A stretch of 64,000 nucleotides of DNA from Armatimonadota bacterium (GTDB lineage: Bacteria; Armatimonadota; HRBIN16): assembly GCA_026003175.1 (NCBI GenBank), contig BPGT01000003.1:124001-188000 (forward strand), written 5' to 3'. Numbering within the stretch: position 1 is the stretch's first letter; each line of letters begins with the position of its first letter. Positions 1 to 8,127 of this stretch are shown in pieces. A program made the position numbers and the translations under genes. The notes beneath the pieces are model-generated. The model was not told the DNA's origin. It did not search any database and was given only the letters and a program-made list of their open reading frames with translations.

Positions 1-42
1 CTCCCGCCTGCTCTTGTACCCCGCGGGAGGGTGGATGAAGCC

Positions 43-1236
43 ATGAAGAGACAGAATATCTTGTCACTCTCGGTGATAGCAGCTGTTTCAGTCACGTCGT
101 GCCTGGCAGGCTGTGCGAAAAGGACAAATCATATAGCCACCGCAACCGAGCCGCTAAAGGAAGCGGATTTCTGCAGCGTTACACGGCTGTGCTCCATATC
201 TCGTGATAATTCGGCGGAGCAGAACTTTTCGCAGTTGTTTAGGCGGCACGAAGCAGCTATCAAACGTCTCAAGGGTATAGATGCTACATTGCGGTGTGTG
301 CAAACAGAGTTTGTGCCGGTCGCAGGGCGAGGCGATAAAGTTACGGTACGGCGCGATACGGCAACTGTCAGGTGCAAGCTGGACATCGAGGGGCGGCGTT
401 ACCAGCTCACTGGTGCCAAACCAGGGGGCGGAGAGGCGTTCTTTGAAAGCGTCTGCAACTCCCAGACCTGTGCAATCGTGAAGGAACGAGCTCATCACGA
501 TTCACGCAGCCCAGCGTTTGCTGCAACGATTGCTTATGCGAGCAACACAGACATTCGGACAAGCGTGCTTCAAGCACCTGGCATTGTCCACTGGCTGGAA
601 GCGCTGCTTATGCATCGGGTTGGCCCCCTGAACCCTGCTGGAGTAGTAGGAGAGGGGTGGCTCGGTTTGTGGCAAGGACACCTCCCGGATCCCAAAGAGG
701 TAAGCAGATTCTCTTTCGTTGGAAATGATGTGTTGCCCGGATTCGGAATCTGCTACGTCTATTCCCTCACCTTCAGCGGTTCTGCCTTCAGAGGCTATCG
801 GGCGTGGTTATGGTTTACAGATTCTGCACAGTGTGTACGAAGTGTCGAGATGGTTGAGCAGACGAACATGGTATACGTGCTTGAGGTAAAGAACACCTGT
901 AGTAACGGTACGGTTTCTATACCCCAACGTGTGGTACGCAGCGACTACGTCTCTGCACGGCAGGCAGGTCAGTCTTTCCGCTCGGCGTCTCTGAGTCCGC
1001 TATTGACTGTTGAAGTCACCTTAAGCGATGTCTTGCTGAATCCAGAGTGGAAGGTGGGCGACTTCCAGATAGAGTTGCCTGCAAACACGCTGGTTTCGGA
1101 TGAACGGTACAAGCGCGTCTATCTGTACAGACCGACGGAGAGGAAGGGGTATCCCCTGTGGTTGGCAGCCGTACTGTCGCTGCTGTTTATACTATACCTG
1201 TGGCACAGAATGCGGATAAACCTCGGAAAGCGCTGA
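43..1236 (+). CDS. Exported lipoprotein with C-terminal membrane helix, unknown function
   Basis: 397 residues from the ATG at 43 (GTG at 31 is an alternative; GGGAGG lies just upstream). The N-terminus is a lipoprotein signal with a lipobox ending LAGC at about residue 23. The last 30 residues hold one membrane helix followed by a basic end (RMRINLGKR). The stretch just before it (IELPANTLVSD...YKRVYLYRP) has the look of LolA/RseB-like outer-membrane-lipoprotein-sorting folds; this is a weak resemblance. It is followed 22 bases later by the ligase-GT51 fusion gene. The same gene order and topology recur at 4963-8126, so the two proteins of each pair probably work together at the envelope. 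Function is not known. Confidence 0.7.
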   Translation: MKRQNILSLSVIAAVSVTSCLAGCAKRTNHIATATEPLKEADFCSVTRLCSISRDNSAEQNFSQLFRRHEAAIKRLKGIDATLRCVQTEFVPVAGRGDKVTVRRDTATVRCKLDIEGRRYQLTGAKPGGGEAFFESVCNSQTCAIVKERAHHDSRSPAFAATIAYASNTDIRTSVLQAPGIVHWLEALLMHRVGPLNPAGVVGEGWLGLWQGHLPDPKEVSRFSFVGNDVLPGFGICYVYSLTFSGSAFRGYRAWLWFTDSAQCVRSVEMVEQTNMVYVLEVKNTCSNGTVSIPQRVVRSDYVSARQAGQSFRSASLSPLLTVEVTLSDVLLNPEWKVGDFQIELPANTLVSDERYKRVYLYRPTERKGYPLWLAAVLSLLFILYLWHRMRINLGKR

Positions 1237-1258
1237 CAAACACGGGAGGCGTCTTCGC

Positions 1259-3478
1259 GTGATGTTGGTTCGCGGTAGCAGGGTTTGCCGTCCACTTCCT
1301 ATCTCGATCAGTCTGTGGGAGATGTTTGTCACTATCTTTCTCTTCCTGTTCGTTGCGGGGCTGGGACCTATCCCATTGCCCGGGAGCGCAACGATTGCTC
1401 TGCCGTATATAAACGCGCTCTTGGTCGAATCTACTGGGCAAGAGCACTTCGTTTACCTGGCGGGCTACCTGATACTACTTGGATTGACTGCACTTTCGCT
1501 GATGTTAGTGCTTCAACCGCAACCTGACAGCGCACCGCTTCGCTGGCTGAAGGTCTCAGCAACCTGTTTCTTCAGTCTGTATTTGCTTGACTGGTGGATT
1601 TCAACTGTAGAACCGTATCCGTACCGCTACGCGTGGCAGCCACTCTGCTGGGCTATTGTCTGGCACTTGGTCGCTACACAAAGTGACTCAGCGAAGTCGA
1701 TAAGATTAGTTAAGATCGCCACAATAGCTGCAAGCATTGCAGCATTGTATGGAGTGATATATTATATTGCAAATTACAATCAGTTTGTCACGCCAGGATT
1801 TGGCAAGCGCACCGCGGGAGTACACGTCACCCCAAACGTTCTGTATGGTATCAGCCTAGCAGCACTACCAGTTAGCATTTGCCTCACATCAGCGGCTAGG
1901 CTGAGGATCGAGAAACTTGCTTGGGGAACGAGCTCGCTCCTGTTAATCTTTGGGTTACTCTTCACCTACACCCGAACAGGCTGGTTGGCTTTTGCGATTG
2001 CAGCAGCCGTTCTTGCTGCGCACCCCCAATCACCCATGCGCGGGCAGCCCAGATACTTACGAATGCTTTTGAGTGGGGTATGTCTCTTGTTCCTCCTGGG
2101 AACGCTCACAGTACGAACTCAAGGGCGTCTTGTGGGCGTCCCTGAGGATCGATCGTTTCATGGACGTTTCGCTATCTTCGAAGTAGCTTGGCGAGTGTGC
2201 TGGCAGCGCCCGTTTCTTGGCCAGGGCGTAGCAAGTTACAATAGGGCTCAGCAGCAACTCATGACGGAACGTTTAAAATCTTTCCACCCGATGAATACTG
2301 AACCGAAAAACATCGTGCTGTCTGTATGGTCAGAACATGGTGCTGTGGGTGTTTGTTTGTTCCTGCTCTGGGTGGGCTCTCTAGTTGCAACACACCGGTT
2401 GTTCCGAAACACCGAACTTCCTCCGGATAACCGCATAATTGCCTTCGGTTGCTTTACAAGCGGATTGTCCATGTTAGTTGCAGGTATAGCTGACACTCCG
2501 GTGCTACACGCTAGCCGGTTGGGCCCAACGGTTCAGTTGATGGTTTACCTTGCTTCCCTACCTCACTTGTTAGGGGGTGGAGATCATGTGCTTTCTCACG
2601 ACTCGGCTGAGCATATAGAGAAGAGGATCATGGTCTACGTCGGTTGTGTCGCAGGGGTACTTGCTGCATTCGGGCTATCAGTTGCTCTGCCCGCTGTATG
2701 GAAATTCGAGACGCAGCTGCAGGTATTTCCAGAAAAGGTTGAGAGAAGGCCAAACGTGGCGCTTCACGAAGTGGAATCTGTATTCATTGACTGCCTCATC
2801 GCCTCCGAGGATGGCAACTTCTACCAGCATCATGGCGTGGACTGGCAGGCTCTGCACCGCGCCCTGCGCGTCAACATCCGAAGCCTCTCTTACAAACAGG
2901 GTGGCTCCACCATCACCATGCAGACCGCACGCTATCTGTTCGTGGGCAGAGAAAAAAGCCTCTCGCGCAAACTCGCCGAAATCCTGCTGGCACTGGAGAT
3001 GGAGAAGCGACTTTCCAAAGAGCGCATCCTAGAGTTGTATCTGAACAGTGCGCGTTTCGGGCTGGGTGCGGAGGACATTGGCACGGCGTGTCGGGTGTAT
3101 TTTGGCAAGCAGCCCAAAGAGTTGACGTTGGCGGAGTCGGCATTTCTGGCAGGGGTATTGCCGGAGCCGCCGAAGCGTCGTGAGGAGTTGACGTTAGAGA
3201 AGGTGGAGCGTTGCAAGCGGCGGGCGTTGAGCCGGTTGGGTTATTTCTTCGGGTGGCGTTATTCGCCCGAGCAGATAGAGCGGGCGATGCGGGAGAAGAT
3301 AGTGTTCGTGTGGGAGAAGAGGCGGTCACTGCGCCTCACTCAGCCAGTCTTCCAGGATAATACCAGAGATACGTCCGAAGTGCTTCTGGTTGTGTGTTAC
3401 CAGCACCAAGTCATGAACCAGCGCCATTGCTGCTATCAAGATGTCGGCGTCCTCAATCGGTGTGCCCTGACGAAATAA
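1259..3478 (+). CDS. O-antigen-ligase-like membrane protein fused to GT51 glycosyltransferase (copy 1)
   Basis: 739 residues, GTG 1259 or ATG 1262 start behind GGGAGG. Residues about 20-440 hold some 12 membrane helices with O-antigen ligase/Wzy_C hallmarks: TYTRTGWLA near residue 240, then RFAIFEVAW and GQGVASYN near 300-325. After a further helix (about 460-480), residues 510-690 are a GT51 peptidoglycan glycosyltransferase domain: the EDGNFYQHHGVDW catalytic motif, GGSTITMQ (usual form GGSTITQQ), RKLAEILLALEMEK and LAESAFLAGVLP. The GT51 part is nearly identical to that of the second copy while the ligase part is diverged. The reading frame runs about 50 residues past the point where copy 2 stops and overlaps the 3' end of the opposing vapC; that tail looks like chance coding. 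It may make or extend a cell-surface glycan, but the substrate is unknown. Confidence 0.8.
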   Translation: MMLVRGSRVCRPLPISISLWEMFVTIFLFLFVAGLGPIPLPGSATIALPYINALLVESTGQEHFVYLAGYLILLGLTALSLMLVLQPQPDSAPLRWLKVSATCFFSLYLLDWWISTVEPYPYRYAWQPLCWAIVWHLVATQSDSAKSIRLVKIATIAASIAALYGVIYYIANYNQFVTPGFGKRTAGVHVTPNVLYGISLAALPVSICLTSAARLRIEKLAWGTSSLLLIFGLLFTYTRTGWLAFAIAAAVLAAHPQSPMRGQPRYLRMLLSGVCLLFLLGTLTVRTQGRLVGVPEDRSFHGRFAIFEVAWRVCWQRPFLGQGVASYNRAQQQLMTERLKSFHPMNTEPKNIVLSVWSEHGAVGVCLFLLWVGSLVATHRLFRNTELPPDNRIIAFGCFTSGLSMLVAGIADTPVLHASRLGPTVQLMVYLASLPHLLGGGDHVLSHDSAEHIEKRIMVYVGCVAGVLAAFGLSVALPAVWKFETQLQVFPEKVERRPNVALHEVESVFIDCLIASEDGNFYQHHGVDWQALHRALRVNIRSLSYKQGGSTITMQTARYLFVGREKSLSRKLAEILLALEMEKRLSKERILELYLNSARFGLGAEDIGTACRVYFGKQPKELTLAESAFLAGVLPEPPKRREELTLEKVERCKRRALSRLGYFFGWRYSPEQIERAMREKIVFVWEKRRSLRLTQPVFQDNTRDTSEVLLVVCYQHQVMNQRHCCYQDVGVLNRCALTK
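2792..3316 (+). repeat. 525-bp GT51-domain segment, copy 1 of 2
   Basis: Aligns without gaps to 7596-8120 (constant offset 4804) with only scattered substitutions, whereas the DNA on the 5' side does not align by eye. The border falls at the start of the GT51 catalytic domain. This fits recent duplication or gene conversion of one domain. Confidence 0.85.
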
Positions 3479-3739
3479 CTGGGCGTAAATCTCCGCTGCT
3501 TTATCCAGTACCTGCAGGTCTATCTGCACCATGCCCAACTGTCGGCAGAGCTGCTCGAAGCGTTGTGCCTGTGCGGTGGCACCAGACACTAGCAGACCTC
3601 GCTGCGTCTCATAATAACTGAGCGCGTTCAACCATACAGGGATCCCCTTCTCCTCTGCCTGCAGGAGCTTGTGCCACACTGCCGGAGAGCGACGCAGAAG
3701 TTGAATCACCATGTCGGTATCCAGCAGGTAGCCTTTCAT
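3326..3739 (-). CDS. vapC: PIN-domain ribonuclease toxin, VapC family
   Basis: 137 residues, the usual PIN-domain length. The acidic site residues are visible: D7 and D9 in LLDTDMVI, the glutamate in ALSYYETQRG (about 44), the aspartates in IEDADILIAA (about 97-100) and THNQKHF near residue 115. VapC proteins are Mg-dependent endoribonucleases that cut tRNA or rRNA and are held inactive by a cognate antitoxin. It overlaps the upstream antitoxin gene by 4 bases (ATGA), the normal operon arrangement. Its 3' end collides with the 3' end of the ligase-GT51 gene on the other strand. Confidence 0.88.
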   Translation of the reverse strand: MKGYLLDTDMVIQLLRRSPAVWHKLLQAEEKGIPVWLNALSYYETQRGLLVSGATAQAQRFEQLCRQLGMVQIDLQVLDKAAEIYAQLFRQGTPIEDADILIAAMALVHDLVLVTHNQKHFGRISGIILEDWLSEAQ

Positions 3740-3978
3740 CGGATAGGCTTCTCCTGAAAGAGAGGTTGTCGCTGAGCTGCCTGTTCCAGCAACTGTATCT
3801 GTTCCTCACTGAGGGGCTCGGTGTCGCGCAGGAAGTCCAGCCACGCCTGCAGACGGGCAGACCTCTCCCCAGCAGGCGAGTATAACAAAATCTCCACTTC
3901 CTGTCCGTCGGTGACGTGTATATCCTGCAACGGACGGAGCACGCCACCCTCTACTCTGGCTCTGAGCACGGTAATCAT
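3736..3978 (-). CDS. Antitoxin of the VapBC pair, DUF104/AF2212-like
   Basis: 80 residues. The N-terminal half (VEGGVLRPLQDIHVTDGQEVEI) is the short beta-rich domain typical of DUF104/AF2212-like antitoxins. The C-terminal half is acidic and helical, as expected for the part that wraps the PIN toxin. It precedes vapC with a 4-base overlap. The upstream side faces the promoter of the 4098 gene, so the two transcripts diverge from 3979-4097. DUF104-type antitoxins commonly pair with PIN toxins and autorepress; that regulation is inferred from the family only. Confidence 0.75.
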   Translation of the reverse strand: MITVLRARVEGGVLRPLQDIHVTDGQEVEILLYSPAGERSARLQAWLDFLRDTEPLSEEQIQLLEQAAQRQPLFQEKPIR

Positions 3979-4035
3979 TGTTCTATTCCTCCTGCAACTC
4001 CATTATATCACAGGCAAACCGTCAGGCAATTACTC

Positions 4036-4064
4036 TTGACAACCTGCATACCTTGTTTTATGAT
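4036..4064 (+). promoter_or_regulatory. Sigma-70 type promoter of the 4098 gene
   Basis: TTGACA (4036-4041), 17-base spacer, TATGAT (4059-4064). The predicted start near 4071 lies about 27 bases before ATG 4098, which has AAGAGG upstream. Confidence 0.7.
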
Positions 4065-4097
4065 ATTGCCAGCATTTTATCGCAAGAGGTATCCTGT

Positions 4098-4886
4098 ATG
4101 CCTACTGTATGGCTGATCTGTCCTGACGCGGTGTTGCGAGAACGGCTGTTGCGGTGCTTGCGTGAGGGGGAGCAGGTGACCGTATGCGTGAAGCCGTGCG
4201 TTGCGGATGCGGTGGTGGTAGTGCCTCCTGCGTTCACACAGGCTCAGGTGGAGACATTGCAGGCGTATGTGGACACGGGCAGTGTACGTGGGGCGGCGAA
4301 GCGCAGGTGCTGTTCGGAGCAGACGGTTCGGCGTCATCTGGCGGCGGCGCGAGCGCGGGTGGGTGCGCAGAACGTGGCGCAGTTAGTGTATATCGCGTGC
4401 GCGCTGGGTTTATTAAACGCTGTATCTAGTGCAAATTGGGTACAAAAATGGCAAAATTTAGGTATTGACGCGGGGGGGGGACAGAGTAGAATAGAGGTAG
4501 AAAACTCTCAAAGGAGGAGGTTGAGGAAGATGTTGCTCGCTATCTCGCGGCACATTCCCAGCATTTTCCTGGCTTTCGCACCTGCGGTAGGGATATGTTT
4601 GCTTTTCTCCGCGGCACAGGCTCAGGAGTGCAACAACAAACTGCCCCTTTGTGCAGAAGAGTGCAGGGTAACCGTCTTTCCACCACCTCTCGGCCGTGTA
4701 CCACACCAGGTTGTGCCGACTCACCAAGTATACGGTCCTGGCACCACGCTTTATAAGTGCGGAGAGAGGTTGGTTTACCGTGGTCGGTCGTGGTGTACAG
4801 GAGACCCCACGCATCGCTTCGACGAAATGATTCAGGGATGCAGAAACGAGCCTTTGCAAAAGCCGAAGGATCCAACGTCTCAATAG
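4098..4886 (+). CDS. LuxR-like HTH protein in frame with a secreted peptide
   Basis: 262 residues from ATG 4098 (AAGAGG 8 bases upstream, strong promoter at 4036). Residues 1-60 loosely resemble a small receiver-like start (TVWLICPDAVLRERLL). Residues about 55-110 are a LuxR/sigma-4 type helix-turn-helix (DTGSVRGAAKRRCCSEQTVRRHL). The frame then runs on without a stop through a G9 tract into a typical signal peptide and a small cysteine-containing secreted protein. That protein also has its own promoter and ribosome site (see 4465 and 4530). One base more or less in the G tract would end the HTH protein within a few codons. So this is either a phase-variable fusion or two genes joined by chance. 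No family name is claimed. Confidence 0.55.
   Translation: MPTVWLICPDAVLRERLLRCLREGEQVTVCVKPCVADAVVVVPPAFTQAQVETLQAYVDTGSVRGAAKRRCCSEQTVRRHLAAARARVGAQNVAQLVYIACALGLLNAVSSANWVQKWQNLGIDAGGGQSRIEVENSQRRRLRKMLLAISRHIPSIFLAFAPAVGICLLFSAAQAQECNNKLPLCAEECRVTVFPPPLGRVPHQVVPTHQVYGPGTTLYKCGERLVYRGRSWCTGDPTHRFDEMIQGCRNEPLQKPKDPTSQ
4465..4492 (+). promoter_or_regulatory. Internal promoter for the secreted peptide gene
   Basis: TTGACG (4465-4470), 16-base spacer made largely of a G9 run, TAGAAT (4487-4492). It lies 38 bases before ATG 4530, inside the upstream reading frame. Spacer length would change with any change in the G run. Confidence 0.5.
4472..4480 (+). repeat. G9 homopolymer tract
   Basis: Nine consecutive G in the 4098-4886 reading frame and in the spacer of the internal promoter. 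With one base fewer the frame reads a TAG at the promoter -10; with one more it also meets TAG at once. Confidence 0.8.
4530..4886 (+). CDS. Small secreted cysteine-containing protein (alternative start of the 4098 frame)
   Basis: 118 residues from ATG 4530, preceded by AAAGGAGGAGG with good spacing and by its own promoter. A signal peptide (FLAFAPAVGICLLFSAAQA) ends near residue 31. The mature part has six cysteines (ECNNKLPLC, ECRV, YKCGERL, WCTG, GCRN), suggesting a disulfide-bonded extracellular peptide. It sits immediately before the second exported-protein/ligase-GT51 pair. No family recognised. Confidence 0.55.
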   Translation: MLLAISRHIPSIFLAFAPAVGICLLFSAAQAQECNNKLPLCAEECRVTVFPPPLGRVPHQVVPTHQVYGPGTTLYKCGERLVYRGRSWCTGDPTHRFDEMIQGCRNEPLQKPKDPTSQ

Positions 4887-4898
4887 GCTGCTCCAACG

Positions 4899-4929
4899 CT
4901 GCCCCCTGCTCTGTGAACACAGGGGGCAG
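4899..4929 (+). terminator. Stem-loop after the secreted peptide gene
   Basis: Perfect 10-bp stem CTGCCCCCTG / CAGGGGGCAG with an 11-base loop, between the stop at 4886 and the next start at 4963. No T run follows, so it may be a weak terminator or attenuator. Confidence 0.5.
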
Positions 4930-4962
4930 TGTACACAACCTTCGTGGCGAAGGAGGACAGGG

Positions 4963-6105
4963 ATGAAAAGGCTTAGTGTGCTCATGGTGGTGTTGGTTAT
5001 AGTTCTTTGCAGTGGCGTGGCAACGCAGCCCAAGGATGAAAGTATCCTCTCTCATATTATGTCTTGTGTAGATAGCAACCTCAACAAGGTACGTTCTGGG
5101 GAGGTCACCTTCACAATCAGGCGCGAACCCACCAGCGAAGGCAGAATGGTCTTACCCAAGGCAGCAAAACAGTTTCTGAAAGAGGGGTTTCAAGGAGCAG
5201 ATTCTATTTTGCTGGAAGACCTGGTGGTAGAGGAAATCGTAGGACGGATGGTCTTTTCAGGAACAAGGTTCCGTATCGAAGCGCGGGTGCAGAGAGATGA
5301 AAAATTTTTGATGCATGCAAACACTAATCATCAGAAACGATCAGTGATAGAAACTCCTTTATGGATTTCCTTTGATGGGAAGCGATTCGCCTATTTATCT
5401 AGTACACGACAGGGGTTCATCACAGATAAGATGGAGATGCCTGTTCCGGATTTGCGAGTGCCTCATGTGCTGAGTATTTGCGAGCATCCCTCGCAGCCGG
5501 GGTGGGTAAGTTGGTCACAAACCTTGCGCCGTGCCTATGACGAAGGGCGTCTACAGCTGGTGCGATTGGAAAGCCAGGCTCCACGACGGATATTTGTGGT
5601 AAAACTTTTGGAGACCGCGCCACGTTCTGACAGGTTGCCTTCTCCCTACAGGCTGATTTATTTCAAGGAAGAGTGGGGTTGTATGCCGGCTAAGATCGAA
5701 ACCTACGACGTGGTACCCTATCAAGGGCGGGTGGTGGAGTGGAAGAAATCGGAGAGCAGCGTTGAGAGGGTGGTCCCCACAGGCACAGGCGGTTGGTTCC
5801 CCTCATTTATCAGCGAGGTTACATGGGGAGGCGAGTTGGGCGCTCCTGTGACTAGCCCGCTGGTTCCTGTGAAACGATCCTGGTCAACCATCGAGTTGTC
5901 CAAACCGAACGCTCGGTATTCTAACAAAGTGTTTGCGCCCAGTTTCCCTCCCGGTACGTTCGTCACGGACAAATTGTCAAACACTTATTATGTCGTACGA
6001 CATCCTTTAGTGAACGTCCCCACAGGAATAGGCGCTCTCTTCATGGTGGTATCACTTGTGGGCTTTATAGTATGGAGAATACGCTCCCTGAAGAAGCAAC
6101 AATGA
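4963..6105 (+). CDS. Exported protein with C-terminal membrane helix, partner of ligase-GT51 copy 2
   Basis: 380 residues, ATG 4963 behind AAGGAGGACAGGG. A signal peptide covers residues 1-23 (VLMVVLVIVLCSGVATQ). The mature part is rich in beta-strand-like segments. Near the end, FPPGTFVTDKLSNTYYVV parallels ELPANTLVSDERYKRVYLY of the 43-1236 protein. One membrane helix (about 350-372) and a basic tail (RIRSLKKQQ) follow. Its stop overlaps the start of the next gene by 4 bases (ATGA at 6102), so the two are translationally coupled. The fold may be LolA/RseB-like, a tentative idea. It probably acts with the adjacent fusion enzyme. Confidence 0.7.
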   Translation: MKRLSVLMVVLVIVLCSGVATQPKDESILSHIMSCVDSNLNKVRSGEVTFTIRREPTSEGRMVLPKAAKQFLKEGFQGADSILLEDLVVEEIVGRMVFSGTRFRIEARVQRDEKFLMHANTNHQKRSVIETPLWISFDGKRFAYLSSTRQGFITDKMEMPVPDLRVPHVLSICEHPSQPGWVSWSQTLRRAYDEGRLQLVRLESQAPRRIFVVKLLETAPRSDRLPSPYRLIYFKEEWGCMPAKIETYDVVPYQGRVVEWKKSESSVERVVPTGTGGWFPSFISEVTWGGELGAPVTSPLVPVKRSWSTIELSKPNARYSNKVFAPSFPPGTFVTDKLSNTYYVVRHPLVNVPTGIGALFMVVSLVGFIVWRIRSLKKQQ

Positions 6106-8126
6106 AGCTGGCAGTTCGTGGCATGCAACTTGTGAATCTGCTACTCTTGGTACTGCTGCTCGCATGGGTGGCAGCTGTAGTGCTGAACGGGACAGCCCTT
6201 ACCGACATAATTAACGTGCAAAGTGTCTATCTAGCCGCTTCCTTACTTGTCACCTCAGAGGGCGTTGATCAGGTTGTCTGGTGGCTGGTGCACGCTGTAT
6301 TGGTCATCTCGGCGATAGTCGCAACATTCATTAGCCTTAGTCGGCAGGTTGCAGCTTCTCGTGCTTTTCTATCAGGCGTTATCGGCTTAGCCTGTCTCTA
6401 TTTGATAGATCCATTGCTCAGCACGCGTGAACCTTTTTTGTTCTCGCTGACGGTCTGGTCACTGCAAGTCACCCTCATCTTCTTTGGGTTCGCATGGGTG
6501 GCGACGAGTGCAAGCACGCGAGTTCTTATCGTGGATTTCCTCCTGTTCTGCATAGCGCTGCAAGCAGGCCATGCCATTGTCTACCATATAGCGGGGATAA
6601 ACCAGTTCTCTACGCCTGGTTTTGGTCACAGGACACAGGGGACATACCTAAACCCGAATGTGCTGTATCCTGTTTTGGTCATAGGTGCTGCATTAGCTTA
6701 TGCGCGATCGCTGACAGAGAGCATACCTTCTGTTCGTTGGATACATGTGACAGTAGCTGCACTCTGTCTTGTAGCCACATGGATGACCTATACGCGGGGA
6801 GCCTGGTTAGCGGTTGCGGCCATCTGTCTTGCAGCTTTGTTGTGTCCCAGAAAGCCACTGGTTCCCATAGCGCGAACGTTGATTTTTTTAACGGCTCTGC
6901 TGTTTTTAGTGGGAGCGTTGCTTGTAAGGACGAAAGGCAGATTGATGGCTAACCCCGACGATCGTCCCGCTTGGGGCAGGGTGGCTATCTGGAAAACTGC
7001 TGTGTCGATCTGGAGTCAGCATCCGTGGATCGGGCATGGATTGATGTCCTACCCGCAATGGCAGGATCGGAGGATGAGCAGCGAACTGTTGGAGTTTGGA
7101 CCGAGAAACTATGATGCCAAGAACCTTTTTTTGAATCTTGCCGTAGAGTTTGGACTCATTGGGGTTGCCATATTCGTATTGACGATTTGGGCTTTCTATC
7201 GTCTGAGTGGTTATTTGCTTGCTCAGCCCATCCCTGAAACAGACACCGCCATCCTTTACGGTAGCCGTTTAGGGGGGCTGGGTATCCTCGTCGCAGGGTT
7301 GTTTGATACCCCCATACTGGAAGGTTTTCGTTTCCCCTCTTCCGTAGTTCTATCCACAGTTTTAGGGGTCGCGACAGCATGCTCTCAGCAGCTGTGTGTG
7401 GATAGACTATCAGTGTTATACCACTTCCTGAGGTGGCTGGCTACGGGCGTTCTAATCTTTGTCAGCGTAGCTGTTGCATTCTGGCTTTCCGTCTCTTCAC
7501 ATGTGAAGCCATTCGCTGCTGCCTTGCAGGAGAGCAAACTGTCCAGCCTGCCTCTATCGACAACGCTTGCGGATGTTACTCCGCATTTTTTAGAGTGCCT
7601 CATCGCCTCCGAAGATGGCAACTTCTACCAGCATCATGGCGTGGACTGGCAAGCCCTGCACCGCGCCCTGCGCGTCAACATCCGAAGCCTCTCTTACAAA
7701 CAGGGTGGCTCCACCATCACCATGCAGACCGCACGCTATCTGTTCGTGGGCAGAGAAAAGAGCCTCTCGCGCAAACTCGCCGAAATCCTGCTGGCGCTGG
7801 AGATGGAGAAGCGGCTTTCCAAAGAGCGGATCCTGGAGTTGTATCTGAACAGTGCGCGTTTCGGGCTGGGTGCGGAGGACATTGGCACGGCGTGTCGGGT
7901 GTATTTTGGCAAGCGTCCGAAGGAGTTGACGTTGGCGGAGTCGGCATTTCTGGCAGGGGTGTTGCCGGAGCCACCGAGCAGATGGGAGGAGTTGACGTTG
8001 GAGAAGGTGGAGCGTTGCAAGCGGAGGGCGTTGAGCCGGTTGGGTTATTTCTTCGGGTGGCGTTATTCGCCCGAGCAGATAGAGCAGGCGATGCGGGAGA
8101 AGATAGTGTTCGTGTGGGAGAGGTGA
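6102..8126 (+). CDS. O-antigen-ligase-like membrane protein fused to GT51 glycosyltransferase (copy 2)
   Basis: 674 residues from ATG 6102, chosen because it overlaps the upstream stop as ATGA; ATG 6072 is in frame further upstream. About 12 helices with Wzy_C/ligase signatures: TYTRGAWLA, RVAIWKTAV, IGHGLMSYPQW and a final GLFDTPILEG loop. A further helix near residue 460-480 leads into an external GT51 domain with EDGNFYQHHGVDW, GGSTITMQ and LAESAFLAGVLPEP. GT51 enzymes polymerise lipid II; ligase-family enzymes move lipid-linked glycans. Having both in one chain suggests coupled handling of undecaprenyl-linked substrates, which is inference. It ends cleanly at VWER, unlike copy 1. Confidence 0.83.
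   Translation: MKLAVRGMQLVNLLLLVLLLAWVAAVVLNGTALTDIINVQSVYLAASLLVTSEGVDQVVWWLVHAVLVISAIVATFISLSRQVAASRAFLSGVIGLACLYLIDPLLSTREPFLFSLTVWSLQVTLIFFGFAWVATSASTRVLIVDFLLFCIALQAGHAIVYHIAGINQFSTPGFGHRTQGTYLNPNVLYPVLVIGAALAYARSLTESIPSVRWIHVTVAALCLVATWMTYTRGAWLAVAAICLAALLCPRKPLVPIARTLIFLTALLFLVGALLVRTKGRLMANPDDRPAWGRVAIWKTAVSIWSQHPWIGHGLMSYPQWQDRRMSSELLEFGPRNYDAKNLFLNLAVEFGLIGVAIFVLTIWAFYRLSGYLLAQPIPETDTAILYGSRLGGLGILVAGLFDTPILEGFRFPSSVVLSTVLGVATACSQQLCVDRLSVLYHFLRWLATGVLIFVSVAVAFWLSVSSHVKPFAAALQESKLSSLPLSTTLADVTPHFLECLIASEDGNFYQHHGVDWQALHRALRVNIRSLSYKQGGSTITMQTARYLFVGREKSLSRKLAEILLALEMEKRLSKERILELYLNSARFGLGAEDIGTACRVYFGKRPKELTLAESAFLAGVLPEPPSRWEELTLEKVERCKRRALSRLGYFFGWRYSPEQIEQAMREKIVFVWER
7596..8120 (+). 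repeat. 525-bp GT51-domain segment, copy 2 of 2
   Basis: Gap-free match to 2792-3316. The two copies end together at the codons for VWE, after which copy 2 stops and copy 1 reads on into the vapC region. Confidence 0.85.
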
Positions 8127-8127
8127 A

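Noticed and set aside
129-498. Minus-strand frames inside the first lipoprotein gene
   Set aside because: They are shadows of the plus-strand gene without start signals.
3316-3478. Functional C-terminal tail of ligase-GT51 copy 1
   Set aside because: The tail is antisense to vapC and absent in copy 2, so is most likely non-selected read-through.
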